Notes: generated by a model not told the origin, from the sequence alone. A stretch of 29,993 nt of DNA from an uncultured Actinomycetes bacterium (GCA_946482365.1 CAMLQY010000021.1:1-29993), one strand, 5' to 3'. Shown: positions 16,660-24,068, numbered from the stretch's first letter. Translations and numbers: made by a program.

Positions 16660-17295
16660 CTAAGCAGCCGCTTCGCCGTCACCGGGCTTCTCGCCCTCCG
16701 GCTCATCAGGCTCTTTCGCCTCAGTCTCAGCAGGCTCAGTTTTAGTTGCCTCTTTCCCCGGCGCCAGCAACATGCTCATGTTGCGCCCTTCCTGCAACGG
16801 CTGTGACTCGATCACGGCGAGTCCGTCGAGGTCCTCGTAGAGCCGCTGGAGCAGCGCCTTCCCCCGCTCCGGATGGGCCTGCTCGCGACCGCGGAACATG
16901 ATCGTGATCTTGACCTTGTCCTGGTGGCGCAGGAAGCGCTCGACATGGCCCTTCTTGGTCTCGTAGTCGTGGTCGGCGATCTTCGGCCGCAGCTTGATCT
17001 CGCGGATGTTGACCTGCTGCTGGTGCTTGCGCGCCTGCTTCTGCTTCTGCTCCTGCTCGTACTTGTACTTCGAGTAGTCGAGCAGGCGGGTGACCGGGGG
17101 CTTCGAGCCGGGAGCGACCTCGACCAGGTCGAGGTCGGCGTCCTGGGCGCGTTTCAGCGCGTCGGCGATCTCGACGATGCCGAGCTGCTCCCCGTCGGCC
17201 CCGATCAGCCGGACCTTGGGCACGCGGATCCGCTCGTTGATCCGAGTCGTGTCGCGCTCCGGTGGGCGCCGGTCGAACCTACGCGGAACCGGCAC
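16660..17295 (-). CDS. infC: Translation initiation factor IF-3
   Basis: IF-3 binds the 30S subunit, checks start-codon pairing and keeps subunits apart. The N-terminal domain begins around [26 protein letters not shown]; a Lys/Gln-rich linker follows ([14 protein letters not shown]), then the C-terminal domain ([34 protein letters not shown]). After the family end (about residue 180) there is an acidic low-complexity tail ([20 protein letters not shown]). GTG at 17295 is chosen: an in-frame TAG lies two codons upstream. It gives 211 residues. Its 3' end nearly touches the convergent wecB-family gene, and rpmI-rplT, normally adjacent, are 1.2 kb away. Confidence 0.97.
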   Translation of the reverse strand: MPVPRRFDRRPPERDTTRINERIRVPKVRLIGADGEQLGIVEIADALKRAQDADLDLVEVAPGSKPPVTRLLDYSKYKYEQEQKQKQARKHQQQVNIREIKLRPKIADHDYETKKGHVERFLRHQDKVKITIMFRGREQAHPERGKALLQRLYEDLDGLAVIESQPLQEGRNMSMLLAPGKEATKTEPAETEAKEPDEPEGEKPGDGEAAA

Positions 17296-17399
17296 TAGCT
17301 AGAAGTGTCGTGAAGCTTCAAGAGGACGAGATGTAGAGGTGCGGACACGGGACGCTCAGCGGCGCGAGGTCTTTTGCGTGCCTGCGATCAAGTGCCTGA

Positions 17400-17405
17400 A
17401 GTATA
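17400..17405 (-). promoter_or_regulatory. Candidate infC -10 box (TATACT)
   Basis: TATACT on the minus strand is the best -10 match in the 142-nt thrS-infC gap. It would give a leader of nearly 100 nt, unlike the leaderless pattern of neighbouring genes, leaving room for post-transcriptional control. A short hairpin (GAGGC/GCCTC, 17410-17422) lies just upstream. No -35 match is clear. Confidence 0.35.
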
Positions 17406-17437
17406 GACAGAGGCGGCGCCTCGAGCCCCGGCACGGG

Positions 17438-19375
17438 TCAAGAAGGCTCGCTCTCCGCCTGGATTCGCGCGGCGAACTCCGCTGCCGGCATCCCCCCCAG
17501 CTCACCCTGCTCGTGCGAGCGAACCGCCAGGGCCCCGGCCTCTTCCTCGCGGTCGCCGACGACGAGCATGTACGGGTACCGCCCGAGCTCGGCGTCGCGG
17601 ATCTTCTTGCCGACCGACTCCGAGCGGGCGTCGACCTCGACCCGCACACCGGCCTCGCGCAGCTCGGCGACGACCCGCCTGGCGTACTCGTTGTGACGGT
17701 CGGAGACGGGCAGGACGATCGCCTGCACCGGCGCCAGCCAGACGGGGAAGCGGCCCGCGTAGTGCTCGATCAGGATCCCGGCGAAGCGCTCCATCGAGCC
17801 GAGCAGGGCGCGGTGGATCATCACCGGGCGGTGAGTGGCGTCGTCGGCGCCGACGTAGCCGAGGTCGAAGCGCTCGGGCATCTGGAAGTCGAGCTGGCAG
17901 GTGCCGCACTGCCAGGAGCGGCCGAGCGCGTCGGTGACGTGGAAGTCGATCTTCGGCCCGTAGAAGGCGCCGTCGCCGGGATTGAGCTCGTACTCGCGGC
18001 CCTGGCGCTCCAGCGCCTCGGTCAGCGCCGCCTCCGCCTTCGCCCACTGCTCCTCGGAGCCCATCGACTTCTCCGGCCGGGTCGAGAGCTCGACCCGCAC
18101 GTCCTCGAAGCCGAAGCGCGCGTAGAGCTCGTCGATCGCCGCGCAGATGTCCGCGACCTCGTCGGCGATCTGCTCCTCGGTGCAGTAGACGTGGGCGTCG
18201 TCCTGGGTGAAGGCGCGCACGCGCAGCAAGCCGTGCAGGACGCCCTCGCGCTCGTTGCGCGAGACGCGGCCGAACTCGGCCAGGCGCAGCGGCAGCTCGC
18301 GGTAGGAGTGGCGCTCGGAGTCGAAGACTAGGCAGGCCCCGGGGCAGTTCATCGGCCGCAGCGCCAGGCGGCGCTCGTCGGACTGCATGAAGTACATGTC
18401 GTCGCGGTAGTTGTCCCAGTGCCCGGAGCGGTGCCAGAGCTCCTCGTCGAGCACCTGCGGGGTGGCGATCTCCTTGTAGCCGCGCTTGCGCAGCTGGGCC
18501 TGCACCTGGTCCTCGATCAGGTGCAGCAGGGTCGTCCCGTTGGGCAGCCAGAAGGGCATCCCGGGCGACTCTTCGCGCAGCATGAAGATGCCGAGCTGGG
18601 GGCCGAGACGACGGTGGTCGCGCGCCTTGGCCTGCTCGATCAGCTCCAGGTGTGCGGCGAGGTCCTTCTTCGAGAAGAAGGCGGTGCCGTAGATCCGGGT
18701 CAGCATCTGGCGCTTCTCGTCGCCGCGCCAGTAGGCGCCGGCGAGCGAGCTCAGCTTGATCGCCTTGATCCGCCCGGTCGAGGGGCCGTGCGGGCCCCGG
18801 CAGAGGTCCTCGAAGGGGCCGTTGCGGTAGAGCGAGACGGTCTCGACGCCTTCGCCGGTGACGAGGTCGCGGATCAGCTCGACCTTGTAGTCCTCGCCCT
18901 GGCCCTCGAAGATCTCGATCGCCTCGGCCACCGGCACGTCGCGGCGCTCGAAGGGCTCGTCGGCCTCGATGTGGGCCCGCATCGCCGCCTCGATCCCCTC
19001 CAGGTCGGCGTCGGTGACCTTGACCTCGTCGGGAAAGTCGAAGTCGTAGTAGAAGCCGTTCTCGATCGCCGGCCCGATCGTCACCTTGGTCCCCGGATAG
19101 AGCTCCTGCACCGCCTCAGCCATCACGTGGGCGGCGTCGTGGCGGATCAGCTCGAGCGCCTCGGGGTCGCGGTCGGTGAGGATCGCGATCTCGGCCCCGT
19201 CCGGAAGCGATGACGAGAGGTCGCCCAGCTCCCCGTCGACGCGGATTGCCAGCGCCGCCTTGGCCAGCCCCGGCCCGATCGCAGCGGCGGCGTCGGCCCC
19301 GGTGGCACCGCCGTCCAGCTCCAGCGCCTTCCCGTCGGGGAGCGTGACCGTGATCTTCTGCGTCGCCGCCTCCAT
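17438..19375 (-). CDS. thrS: Threonine-tRNA ligase
   Basis: It charges tRNA-Thr and edits mischarged Ser. The order is full length: TGS domain (about 1-60), editing domain with RHDAAHVMAEAV and GPAIENGFYYDF, class II core with RPMNCPG (zinc Cys), TQDDAHVYC (zinc His), IHRALLGSMERFAGILIEH (third zinc His and motif 3), and a C-terminal anticodon domain (VWLAPVQAIVLPVSDRHNEYA). I chose ATG at 19375 (645 residues) because a TACGAT box ends 7 nt before it, implying a leaderless mRNA; ATG at 19384 or TTG at 19393 would overlap that box. No T-box leader is present. Confidence 0.97.
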   Translation of the reverse strand: MEAATQKITVTLPDGKALELDGGATGADAAAAIGPGLAKAALAIRVDGELGDLSSSLPDGAEIAILTDRDPEALELIRHDAAHVMAEAVQELYPGTKVTIGPAIENGFYYDFDFPDEVKVTDADLEGIEAAMRAHIEADEPFERRDVPVAEAIEIFEGQGEDYKVELIRDLVTGEGVETVSLYRNGPFEDLCRGPHGPSTGRIKAIKLSSLAGAYWRGDEKRQMLTRIYGTAFFSKKDLAAHLELIEQAKARDHRRLGPQLGIFMLREESPGMPFWLPNGTTLLHLIEDQVQAQLRKRGYKEIATPQVLDEELWHRSGHWDNYRDDMYFMQSDERRLALRPMNCPGACLVFDSERHSYRELPLRLAEFGRVSRNEREGVLHGLLRVRAFTQDDAHVYCTEEQIADEVADICAAIDELYARFGFEDVRVELSTRPEKSMGSEEQWAKAEAALTEALERQGREYELNPGDGAFYGPKIDFHVTDALGRSWQCGTCQLDFQMPERFDLGYVGADDATHRPVMIHRALLGSMERFAGILIEHYAGRFPVWLAPVQAIVLPVSDRHNEYARRVVAELREAGVRVEVDARSESVGKKIRDAELGRYPYMLVVGDREEEAGALAVRSHEQGELGGMPAAEFAARIQAESEPS

Positions 19376-19382
19376 CGGGAGC

Positions 19383-19388
19383 ATCGTA
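19383..19388 (-). promoter_or_regulatory. Candidate thrS -10 box (TACGAT)
   Basis: TACGAT on the minus strand fits TANNNT and ends 7 nt before the ATG at 19375. It lies between the hairpin at 19415-19460 and the gene, and supports the shorter thrS start. Confidence 0.45.
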
Positions 19389-19414
19389 CGCAAGCCCCAC
19401 CCACCATCCCCTGC

Positions 19415-19460
19415 TGACTTCGTCTTTTCCGGGGCAATAGACCCGGAAAAGGCGAAGTCA
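19415..19460 (-). terminator. 19-bp stem hairpin after the membrane-protein gene
   Basis: Arms at 19415-19433 and 19442-19460 pair over 19 bp with one mismatch and an 8-nt loop. It begins 5 nt after the stop codon of the large membrane-protein gene and precedes the thrS promoter. There is no U-tract, so it would be an I-shaped terminator. Confidence 0.7.
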
Positions 19461-19465
19461 CGATC

Positions 19466-21277
19466 TCAGGGGGAGCCTTGGCGGGCTTGGCGGACGGCTA
19501 TCAGGGGGCAGGGGGTCTGGCCGGAGACCGGCTCGGGCACTCGCCATAGGACGTACTGGTCCGCGCGCCGTTGCAGGCTGAGGCCCGGGAACGGCGGCGC
19601 AGGCCCCGATTCCGCGACGACGAAGCGCACGCCGGGCGGCGGCTGGGCGCCGGCTTCCTCGCCGGCTTCGATGCAGACGCGCCCGCCGCGCAGCTCCCAG
19701 GCGACGTACGGGGTGCCGTGTTCGTCGGCGAGCAGCTGCCGTGAGGCGAGGACGAGCGTGGGGCCTTCGCCGACGTCGTCGCGCAGGCCGGTCAGCGCCG
19801 GCGAGTAGGAGGTCGGCCCAACCGGGGCGTTGGCGAGTGCGAGCAACGAGCAGCCGCCCGCGGCGAGCAGGTAGAGCCAGGCGACTGGGCGGCGCAGGAG
19901 GGGTAGGACGATGACCAAGGCCGCCAGCGGCGCGCCGATCTCGATCGCCTTGGCGGCGGTGTACGGCGTGCCGAGCGCCCGGGCCGCGGCGTAGGCGAGC
20001 ACCGCGGCGGCGAGGCCGGCGAGAAGGGCGATCTCGCGGCGGCGCCAGCAGAGCAGGGCCCCGTAGGCCAGCAGGATCGAGGCGAACGCGGCACCGAGGA
20101 AATAGCCGAGTGCGGGGACCGCTCCGTCGCCGGGGCTGAGGCGGAAGTCACCGGAGGGCCAGATCCCGAGCGCCTCGAAGGGCGAGATCTGGCCGAAGAG
20201 GTTGCCGAGGCCGGGGCCGTTGGGGTCGAAGGTCTCGAAACGCTGGAAGTCGATCATCCGGCCGATCTCGGGGGCGATCAGGACGAGGAAGAGGAGGGAC
20301 GCCCAAATAACCGACCTCTTGACCGCGGGTCCTGTCGCGGGGGATGGGGGGGCGCTGCGGGCGGGCCACGGTCCGTCCTCGACCCCCCCATCCCCCACGC
20401 CACCCGCGGAAGATGCGCGCTTGTTTCGAGCGAGCTCAATAGCTGCCCAAATGGCTGCTGCGCCGATCAGCCAGATGAGGCCGGGGAAGCTGTAGGTGTA
20501 GACGGAGCCCGCGGCTATGAGGGCAGCTGGGGTGAAGCGGAGGGGGAGCTGTCGCCACTCGGGATTGAGGGAGGCCTCGCGGAGAGCTAGGACGAAGGAC
20601 AGGAAGAAGAGGGCTTGCATGGTCTCCTTGAAGGCGCCTTGGGCGAAGTAGGAGGCGACCATGTAGGTGAGGCCGACTACGAGCGCAGCGGGGATGCGGA
20701 AGCGCGCTGGCTGGTCGCGGAAGGCCGTCAGCCCAGTCAGGGACGCGAGGACCGCGATGGCGATGGTTAGGCCGGTGAAACCCTGGACCAGGCCGATGCC
20801 GAGGCCGCTGTGAAGGGCGGCGACGATCGCGTGGGGGGCCAGCGGGTAGCCCTGGTGCAGGAGCTGGGAGCCCTCGCCGGCGGCGAGGCGGTCGGTGGCC
20901 AGCAGGTGCTGGGACATGTCCGGGTTGAAGCCGGTGCCGAGGATGCCGAAGTGGCCTTCGGCGACGAAGGGGAGCGCGGTGGCGAGGAGCGCGAGCAGGG
21001 CGATCGGCGCCCCCGTCCGCAGCGCCTCCCCCCCGCCCTGGAGCCGGCGCCAGAGGTAAGCGACCGAAGCCACCGTGAGGACCAGGACGGCGACGGCAGA
21101 GGCCCTGCCCTCCCCCGGCAGCCGCACCGTCCCCCAGCAGATCGCACAGAGCAGGGCCAACCCCACGGCGGGCGAGAGCCACGACCAGCGCCGTACGCCA
21201 CAAAGGGCGATCGCCGCCTGGCCGATCGCCAGCGAAGAGCCGCACACCGCCAGTGCGGCTGCATAGGTGCCGATCAC
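19466..21277 (-). CDS. Polytopic membrane protein, possibly GT-C-like; function unknown
   Basis: The 603-residue protein begins with hydrophobic helices and has many transmembrane segments through about residue 480, then an external C-terminal domain of about 110 residues rich in short strands. The pattern (long loop after the early helices with FNPDMSQHLLATDRL, then many helices and a soluble C-terminal domain) resembles GT-C lipid-linked glycosyltransferases or polysaccharide membrane proteins, but no decisive catalytic motif is seen. A Gly/Pro-rich loop (about residues 290-318) is encoded by a palindromic sequence. The GTG start lies only 4 nt after the tRNA-Val 3' end, with no Shine-Dalgarno, so the two may share a transcript. 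Confidence 0.75.
   Translation of the reverse strand: MIGTYAAALAVCGSSLAIGQAAIALCGVRRWSWLSPAVGLALLCAICWGTVRLPGEGRASAVAVLVLTVASVAYLWRRLQGGGEALRTGAPIALLALLATALPFVAEGHFGILGTGFNPDMSQHLLATDRLAAGEGSQLLHQGYPLAPHAIVAALHSGLGIGLVQGFTGLTIAIAVLASLTGLTAFRDQPARFRIPAALVVGLTYMVASYFAQGAFKETMQALFFLSFVLALREASLNPEWRQLPLRFTPAALIAAGSVYTYSFPGLIWLIGAAAIWAAIELARNKRASSAGGVGDGGVEDGPWPARSAPPSPATGPAVKRSVIWASLLFLVLIAPEIGRMIDFQRFETFDPNGPGLGNLFGQISPFEALGIWPSGDFRLSPGDGAVPALGYFLGAAFASILLAYGALLCWRRREIALLAGLAAAVLAYAAARALGTPYTAAKAIEIGAPLAALVIVLPLLRRPVAWLYLLAAGGCSLLALANAPVGPTSYSPALTGLRDDVGEGPTLVLASRQLLADEHGTPYVAWELRGGRVCIEAGEEAGAQPPPGVRFVVAESGPAPPFPGLSLQRRADQYVLWRVPEPVSGQTPCPLIAVRQARQGSP
20323..20409 (-). repeat. 87-bp palindromic element inside the membrane-protein gene
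   Basis: A perfect 14-bp arm pair (20339-20352 and 20383-20396, GGGGGATGGGGGGG on the plus strand) is flanked by a second perfect 8-bp pair (20323-20330 and 20402-20409, CCGCGGGT). The central loop is 30 nt. The whole element is read through in frame and codes a Gly/Ala/Pro-rich stretch between two hydrophobic helices, in a loop with flanking Lys/Arg. Confidence 0.75.
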
Positions 21278-21281
21278 GAGA

Positions 21282-21354
21282 TGGGCGCTACTGGGCTCGA
21301 ACCAGTGACCTCCAGCTTGTCGAGCTGGCGCTCTCCCAACTGAGCTAAGCGCCC
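21282..21354 (-). tRNA. tRNA-Val (anticodon GAC)
   Basis: The 73-nt minus-strand sequence folds fully: acceptor GGGCGCT/AGCGCCC, D-arm GCTC/GAGC, anticodon stem CCAGC/GCTGG with loop TCGACAA, variable AGGTC, T-arm ACTGG/CCAGT with TTCGAGC, discriminator A. The anticodon is GAC (21319-21321). CCA is not encoded, so it must be added. The base at position 33 reads C instead of the near-universal U. Confidence 0.95.
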
Positions 21355-21364
21355 CGGATACCTG

Positions 21365-21370
21365 AATCTA
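21365..21370 (-). promoter_or_regulatory. Candidate -10 box (TAGATT) of tRNA-Val
   Basis: TAGATT on the minus strand lies 10 nt before the mature tRNA 5' end, so transcription would begin a few bases upstream of G1. The same spacing is found at tRNA-Cys. Confidence 0.5.
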
Positions 21371-21580
21371 GCAGCGGGGAGCCCGAAGGCGGAGACTGCG
21401 GAAAGCCCGGGGTCACGCATCGACGGGCCGCTGACGCCCCGGACTCAAGTCCGCCCCTGCAACGGCCGATGCAGGGACGGTGTGAGGGTGCAACTTATTC
21501 CCGAACACAGTGTTTCTAATGCAATAGGACTGACGAGCCAGGGAAGCAAAGTCTCACTTGGTGGTACGTCCTTCGGAAAC
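21371..21580. other. Non-coding gap with several small hairpins
   Basis: I see no gene in these 210 bases between the YjbQ-family gene and tRNA-Val. The stretch 21490-21580 is clearly less GC-rich than its surroundings. It contains a 7-bp hairpin CCCTGCA/TGCAGGG (21455-21476), GGAC/GTCC (21441-21452), CCGGGG...CCCCGG pairing upstream, and the palindrome AACACAGTGTT. These could belong to a small RNA or to a tRNA upstream region; no known RNA family is recognisable. Confidence 0.4.
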
Positions 21581-21604
21581 AAGGGGCCCCTCACGGGGCC
21601 CTTT
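21581..21604 (-). terminator. Rho-independent terminator after the YjbQ-family gene
   Basis: A 10-bp stem (AAGGGGCCCC / GGGGCCCTTT, one G-U) with a 4-nt loop begins 12 nt after the stop. On the minus strand it is followed by a broken T-run (GTTTCC); on the plus strand its own TTTT tail would also work, so it may act both ways. Confidence 0.7.
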
Positions 21605-21616
21605 TCCGTCAGGCCA

Positions 21617-22033
21617 TCAGCCCAGGACCTGGACGAGGACGGTCCGCTCCCGCGGCCGGTCGTCGAAGTCGATCAGCACCAGCTGCTGCCAGGTGCCGAG
21701 GGCCATCCGCCCGTCGGCCACCGGCACCGTCTCCGAGGCCCCGACCAGGGAGGCCCGCTGGTGCGCGTGCGAGTTGGTGTCGTGGTTGAGACGGTTGTGC
21801 TCGTAGTCGCCGCGGGCGGGAATCAGCCGCTCCAGCATCTCCTCCAGGTCCTGCACGCCACCGGGCTCATACTCCATCGTCGTTATCGCCGCGGTCGACC
21901 CGCGCACGAACGCACTCACCTGTCCGTCGAGAACGCCGGCCTCCTCGACCGCTCCCTGAACGGCGGCCGTGATGTCGATGACCTCGCCGTCTCCCTGGGT
22001 CGACAACGCAATCGCGACGGTGCGGATCTCCAT
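21617..22033 (-). CDS. yjbQ: YjbQ/UPF0047 family protein (secondary thiamine-phosphate synthase)
   Basis: The 138-residue protein matches the whole UPF0047 fold: FVRGSTAAITTMEYEPG, DLEEMLERLIP, YEHNRLNHDTNSHAHQRASLVG, VPVADGRMALGTWQQLVLIDFDDRPRERTV. The His-rich centre and GTWQ segment are the conserved active-site candidates. E. coli YjbQ has weak thiamine-phosphate synthase activity and the physiological role is unclear. It follows the secreted-protein gene by 28 nt but seems to have its own promoter (TAGTTT, 6 nt before ATG). Confidence 0.93.
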   Translation of the reverse strand: MEIRTVAIALSTQGDGEVIDITAAVQGAVEEAGVLDGQVSAFVRGSTAAITTMEYEPGGVQDLEEMLERLIPARGDYEHNRLNHDTNSHAHQRASLVGASETVPVADGRMALGTWQQLVLIDFDDRPRERTVLVQVLG

Positions 22034-22039
22034 CGGGCC

Positions 22040-22045
22040 AAACTA
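22040..22045 (-). promoter_or_regulatory. Candidate -10 box (TAGTTT) of the YjbQ-family gene
   Basis: TAGTTT on the minus strand ends 6 nt before the ATG at 22033, in the 28-nt gap after the previous gene, consistent with a leaderless mRNA. Confidence 0.45.
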
Positions 22046-22061
22046 CCGGCTGGGAGCCCCT

Positions 22062-23057
22062 CTAGTAGCTGGTTTCCAGCCTGACCTTGAACTGGGGCCC
22101 GGCGAGCGGGAAGCGCGGGGCGCCGGGGAAGGCAACCGACAGATTGCCGCCCCAGGCTCTCGCGCCGTCGGCGGTGGCGACGTAGTGGCCGGCGTGGGCG
22201 AAGGGGCGGGGCGGGTCCAGCTTGGCCGCCGTCAACGCTTCGTTGTAGGCGAAGGAGCGAGACGGCGCCACCGCCATCGCGTACCGCACCACTGCCATCC
22301 TCCCCCTGCTCTCCTCCGCAATCGCGAAGTAGAGGACCCTCGCGCCGACCTGGAAGGCGAGGAACTCCGTGGCGGCGAGCGCCTCCCGTCGTCCCGCCTG
22401 CAGGGCGTTGAAGGAGAAACCGGGTTCGTTTCCAACCGGGCGGGCATATCGCTCCGCGGATGCGCGACGCGGGCCCCGCGAGGCGCAGCGCAGGCGAAGG
22501 GGGCTTCGGATTCGCCCTTTCACCCGGTGTGCGCGCACGGCGACGTAGCCTCCCTCGCCGGTGAAGCGAACCCTGCCGACGAAGACGCCGGGGCGGCTCG
22601 TGAACCGGTGCGCGCCCCTGCAGTGCCGGCGCCGGGGGGACTTGACGACCCGGCCGGAGGGCCGGAACCGCACCGCGATCCTGCCGAACCCGCCGAAGGA
22701 GGCCTCGATCCGCCGCGTCGTCACGGTGCCGCGGGCGACGTACATGCTGACCGCTTCGCCCTGTCGCCGGAACCTCTTGCGAGCCGACCCGGGACGCCGG
22801 TGCCTGCGGACGATCACGCCCACGATGTCTTCGATCGCGACCACGGAGAGGTCATAGCCCTGCCGCGTCTGGACCTGGAAACGCGATTCCCAGGAGCGCC
22901 GTGGCTTTGGGGCGTCCACGCGAGCGCGCACGAGCGCGCGAAATTTCTTCGGCACGGCAGACGGAATGTCGAGAGGGCTGGCAGGCGACGCCGGCGGAGC
23001 CGCGAGGAGGGCCGTCGCCAGAAGGGGCACGCAGAGCCAGCGGGCGCGGGCGCTCAT
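22062..23057 (-). CDS. Secreted Arg-rich protein of unknown function, coupled to the protease
   Basis: The 331-residue protein begins with a signal peptide (MSARARWLCVPLLATALLAAPPASPA). The mature part is very basic, with alternating short strands (GTVTTRRIEASFGGFGRIAVRFRPSG; GVFVGRVRFTGEGGYVAVRAHRVKG), suggesting a beta-sandwich, and two Cys (RRHCRG, RLRCAS) that could be disulfide-bonded. No catalytic motif or family is recognised. ATG overlaps the protease stop by 4 nt (ATGA), so the two are probably made together; it may be a partner, substrate or unrelated wall protein. Confidence 0.7.
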   Translation of the reverse strand: MSARARWLCVPLLATALLAAPPASPASPLDIPSAVPKKFRALVRARVDAPKPRRSWESRFQVQTRQGYDLSVVAIEDIVGVIVRRHRRPGSARKRFRRQGEAVSMYVARGTVTTRRIEASFGGFGRIAVRFRPSGRVVKSPRRRHCRGAHRFTSRPGVFVGRVRFTGEGGYVAVRAHRVKGRIRSPLRLRCASRGPRRASAERYARPVGNEPGFSFNALQAGRREALAATEFLAFQVGARVLYFAIAEESRGRMAVVRYAMAVAPSRSFAYNEALTAAKLDPPRPFAHAGHYVATADGARAWGGNLSVAFPGAPRFPLAGPQFKVRLETSY

Positions 23058-24055
23058 CCGACCCTCCTCGCCCGCTTGAACAGCCGTCCGACTTCCTTGC
23101 CGAAGTAGGGGCCGAAGTCCGTCGCCGGGTCGCCGGCGTAGCCGTAGCTGGTGACGCTGTTGAGGATCCCCTTGCCGATCATCCACCCGCCGCCCGAGGC
23201 ACCGCCGGTGACGTCGCACTCGGCGGCGAGGTTGAGCGGGCCGGGAGAGAGGATGGAGAGCGCGTCATGGCCGAGGAACGGGGTGTCGGTGCAGACACTC
23301 TGCGTCTGGCCGTTGAAGGGCGGTTCCGCCGAGTAGCCGTGGATGTCGAAGACCTGCCTCGGCTTGAGGCCCCAGGCGATCCCGGTGCCGCCGACGGCCT
23401 CGGCGAGACGTTCACCGCGCCCGTTGCGCGAGACGACGGCCGCGCCGACGTCGTAGTTCTGGCTGGCCGTCGCGCGCCAGCGTCGGGTCGTGTCGATCCA
23501 CTTCGCCGGGAAGACCCCGAAGGGGCGCTGTCCGTACCGGTAGCCGGGCACGAACACCCAGCGGAAGTCGATCCAGCTGCCCCGGCGGCCGCCCGTGTGC
23601 ACGCAGTGCGCCGCCGTAATGACCACGCTGAGGTTGGGGGCGTTGACCGAGGTGCCCGAGCAGCGGCCGAGGCCGAAGGGGGTGACGAGGAAGACCACTC
23701 CGTGCTGGCGGGTGGTCGGGGCCGTGGAATCGGGCACCGTTTCGGATTTCGAGCTTGCCGTGGCCGTCCCGCTGGGCTGCAGCGGCGGGTAGACGTGCGA
23801 GGAGCCGCTCGCCACCCCCGCCGGTCGCTGCCTGAGCCCGATAGCGGGCCTCTTGGGCGCCTGCACGTCGAGCGGCTTCGCCCGCCTCATCCGCTCCGCG
23901 GTCCAGAACGCGACCGCGTCCTGGGCAGTCGCCGGCACGACGGTCGCGGCGGCGGCGGTCTGCGCTGCCCCTGCGCCCGCACCGAGACACGCAACAGCCG
24001 CTCCCAGCGCGATTCCCGCGCACAGCCGACGCATCCCCCCACCAAATGCGCTCAT
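23054..24055 (-). CDS. Secreted trypsin-like (S1) serine protease
   Basis: A signal peptide (about residues 8-38) and a Ser/Thr/Pro-rich pro-region of about 75 residues precede a chymotrypsin-fold domain. The triad is visible: His150 in VITAAHC, Asp202 in NYDVGAAVV, Ser287 in TGGASGGGW. RCSGTSV near 131-137 precedes the His strand. Cysteines at 132, 151, 255 and 280 could form disulfides. Length is 333 residues. ATG at 24055 is preferred because TAGACT ends 7 nt upstream; ATG at 24034 is possible. A longer frame starting at 24217 runs through tRNA-Cys and is not real. The stop overlaps the next secreted-protein gene. Confidence 0.88.
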   Translation of the reverse strand: MSAFGGGMRRLCAGIALGAAVACLGAGAGAAQTAAAATVVPATAQDAVAFWTAERMRRAKPLDVQAPKRPAIGLRQRPAGVASGSSHVYPPLQPSGTATASSKSETVPDSTAPTTRQHGVVFLVTPFGLGRCSGTSVNAPNLSVVITAAHCVHTGGRRGSWIDFRWVFVPGYRYGQRPFGVFPAKWIDTTRRWRATASQNYDVGAAVVSRNGRGERLAEAVGGTGIAWGLKPRQVFDIHGYSAEPPFNGQTQSVCTDTPFLGHDALSILSPGPLNLAAECDVTGGASGGGWMIGKGILNSVTSYGYAGDPATDFGPYFGKEVGRLFKRARRVG

Positions 24056-24062
24056 CAGGAGA

Positions 24063-24068
24063 AGTCTA
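24063..24068 (-). promoter_or_regulatory. Candidate -10 box (TAGACT) of the protease gene
   Basis: TAGACT on the minus strand ends 7 nt before the ATG at 24055. TTGGGT lies 19 nt upstream of it as a weak -35 candidate. The arrangement suggests a leaderless mRNA and supports this start over a later ATG. Confidence 0.45.

Noticed and set aside
16640..16690. Short hairpin at the convergent ends of the epimerase gene and infC
   Set aside because: GGCC-TAAA-GGCC and GCGGC/GCCGC are very short stems with no T-run; not enough to call a terminator.
21400..21480. Possible RNase P RNA or tmRNA segment (GGAAAGCCCGGGG)
   Set aside because: The resemblance to the RNase P signature is limited to a few bases; the partner P4 sequence and a tmRNA tag frame or tRNA-like ends are absent.
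21540..21600. T-box-like motif (GGTGGTACGTCC) followed by a terminator on the plus strand
   Set aside because: The CGCG part of the T-box sequence is missing, no stem I or specifier loop is apparent, and no tRNA ligase or amino acid gene follows on that strand.
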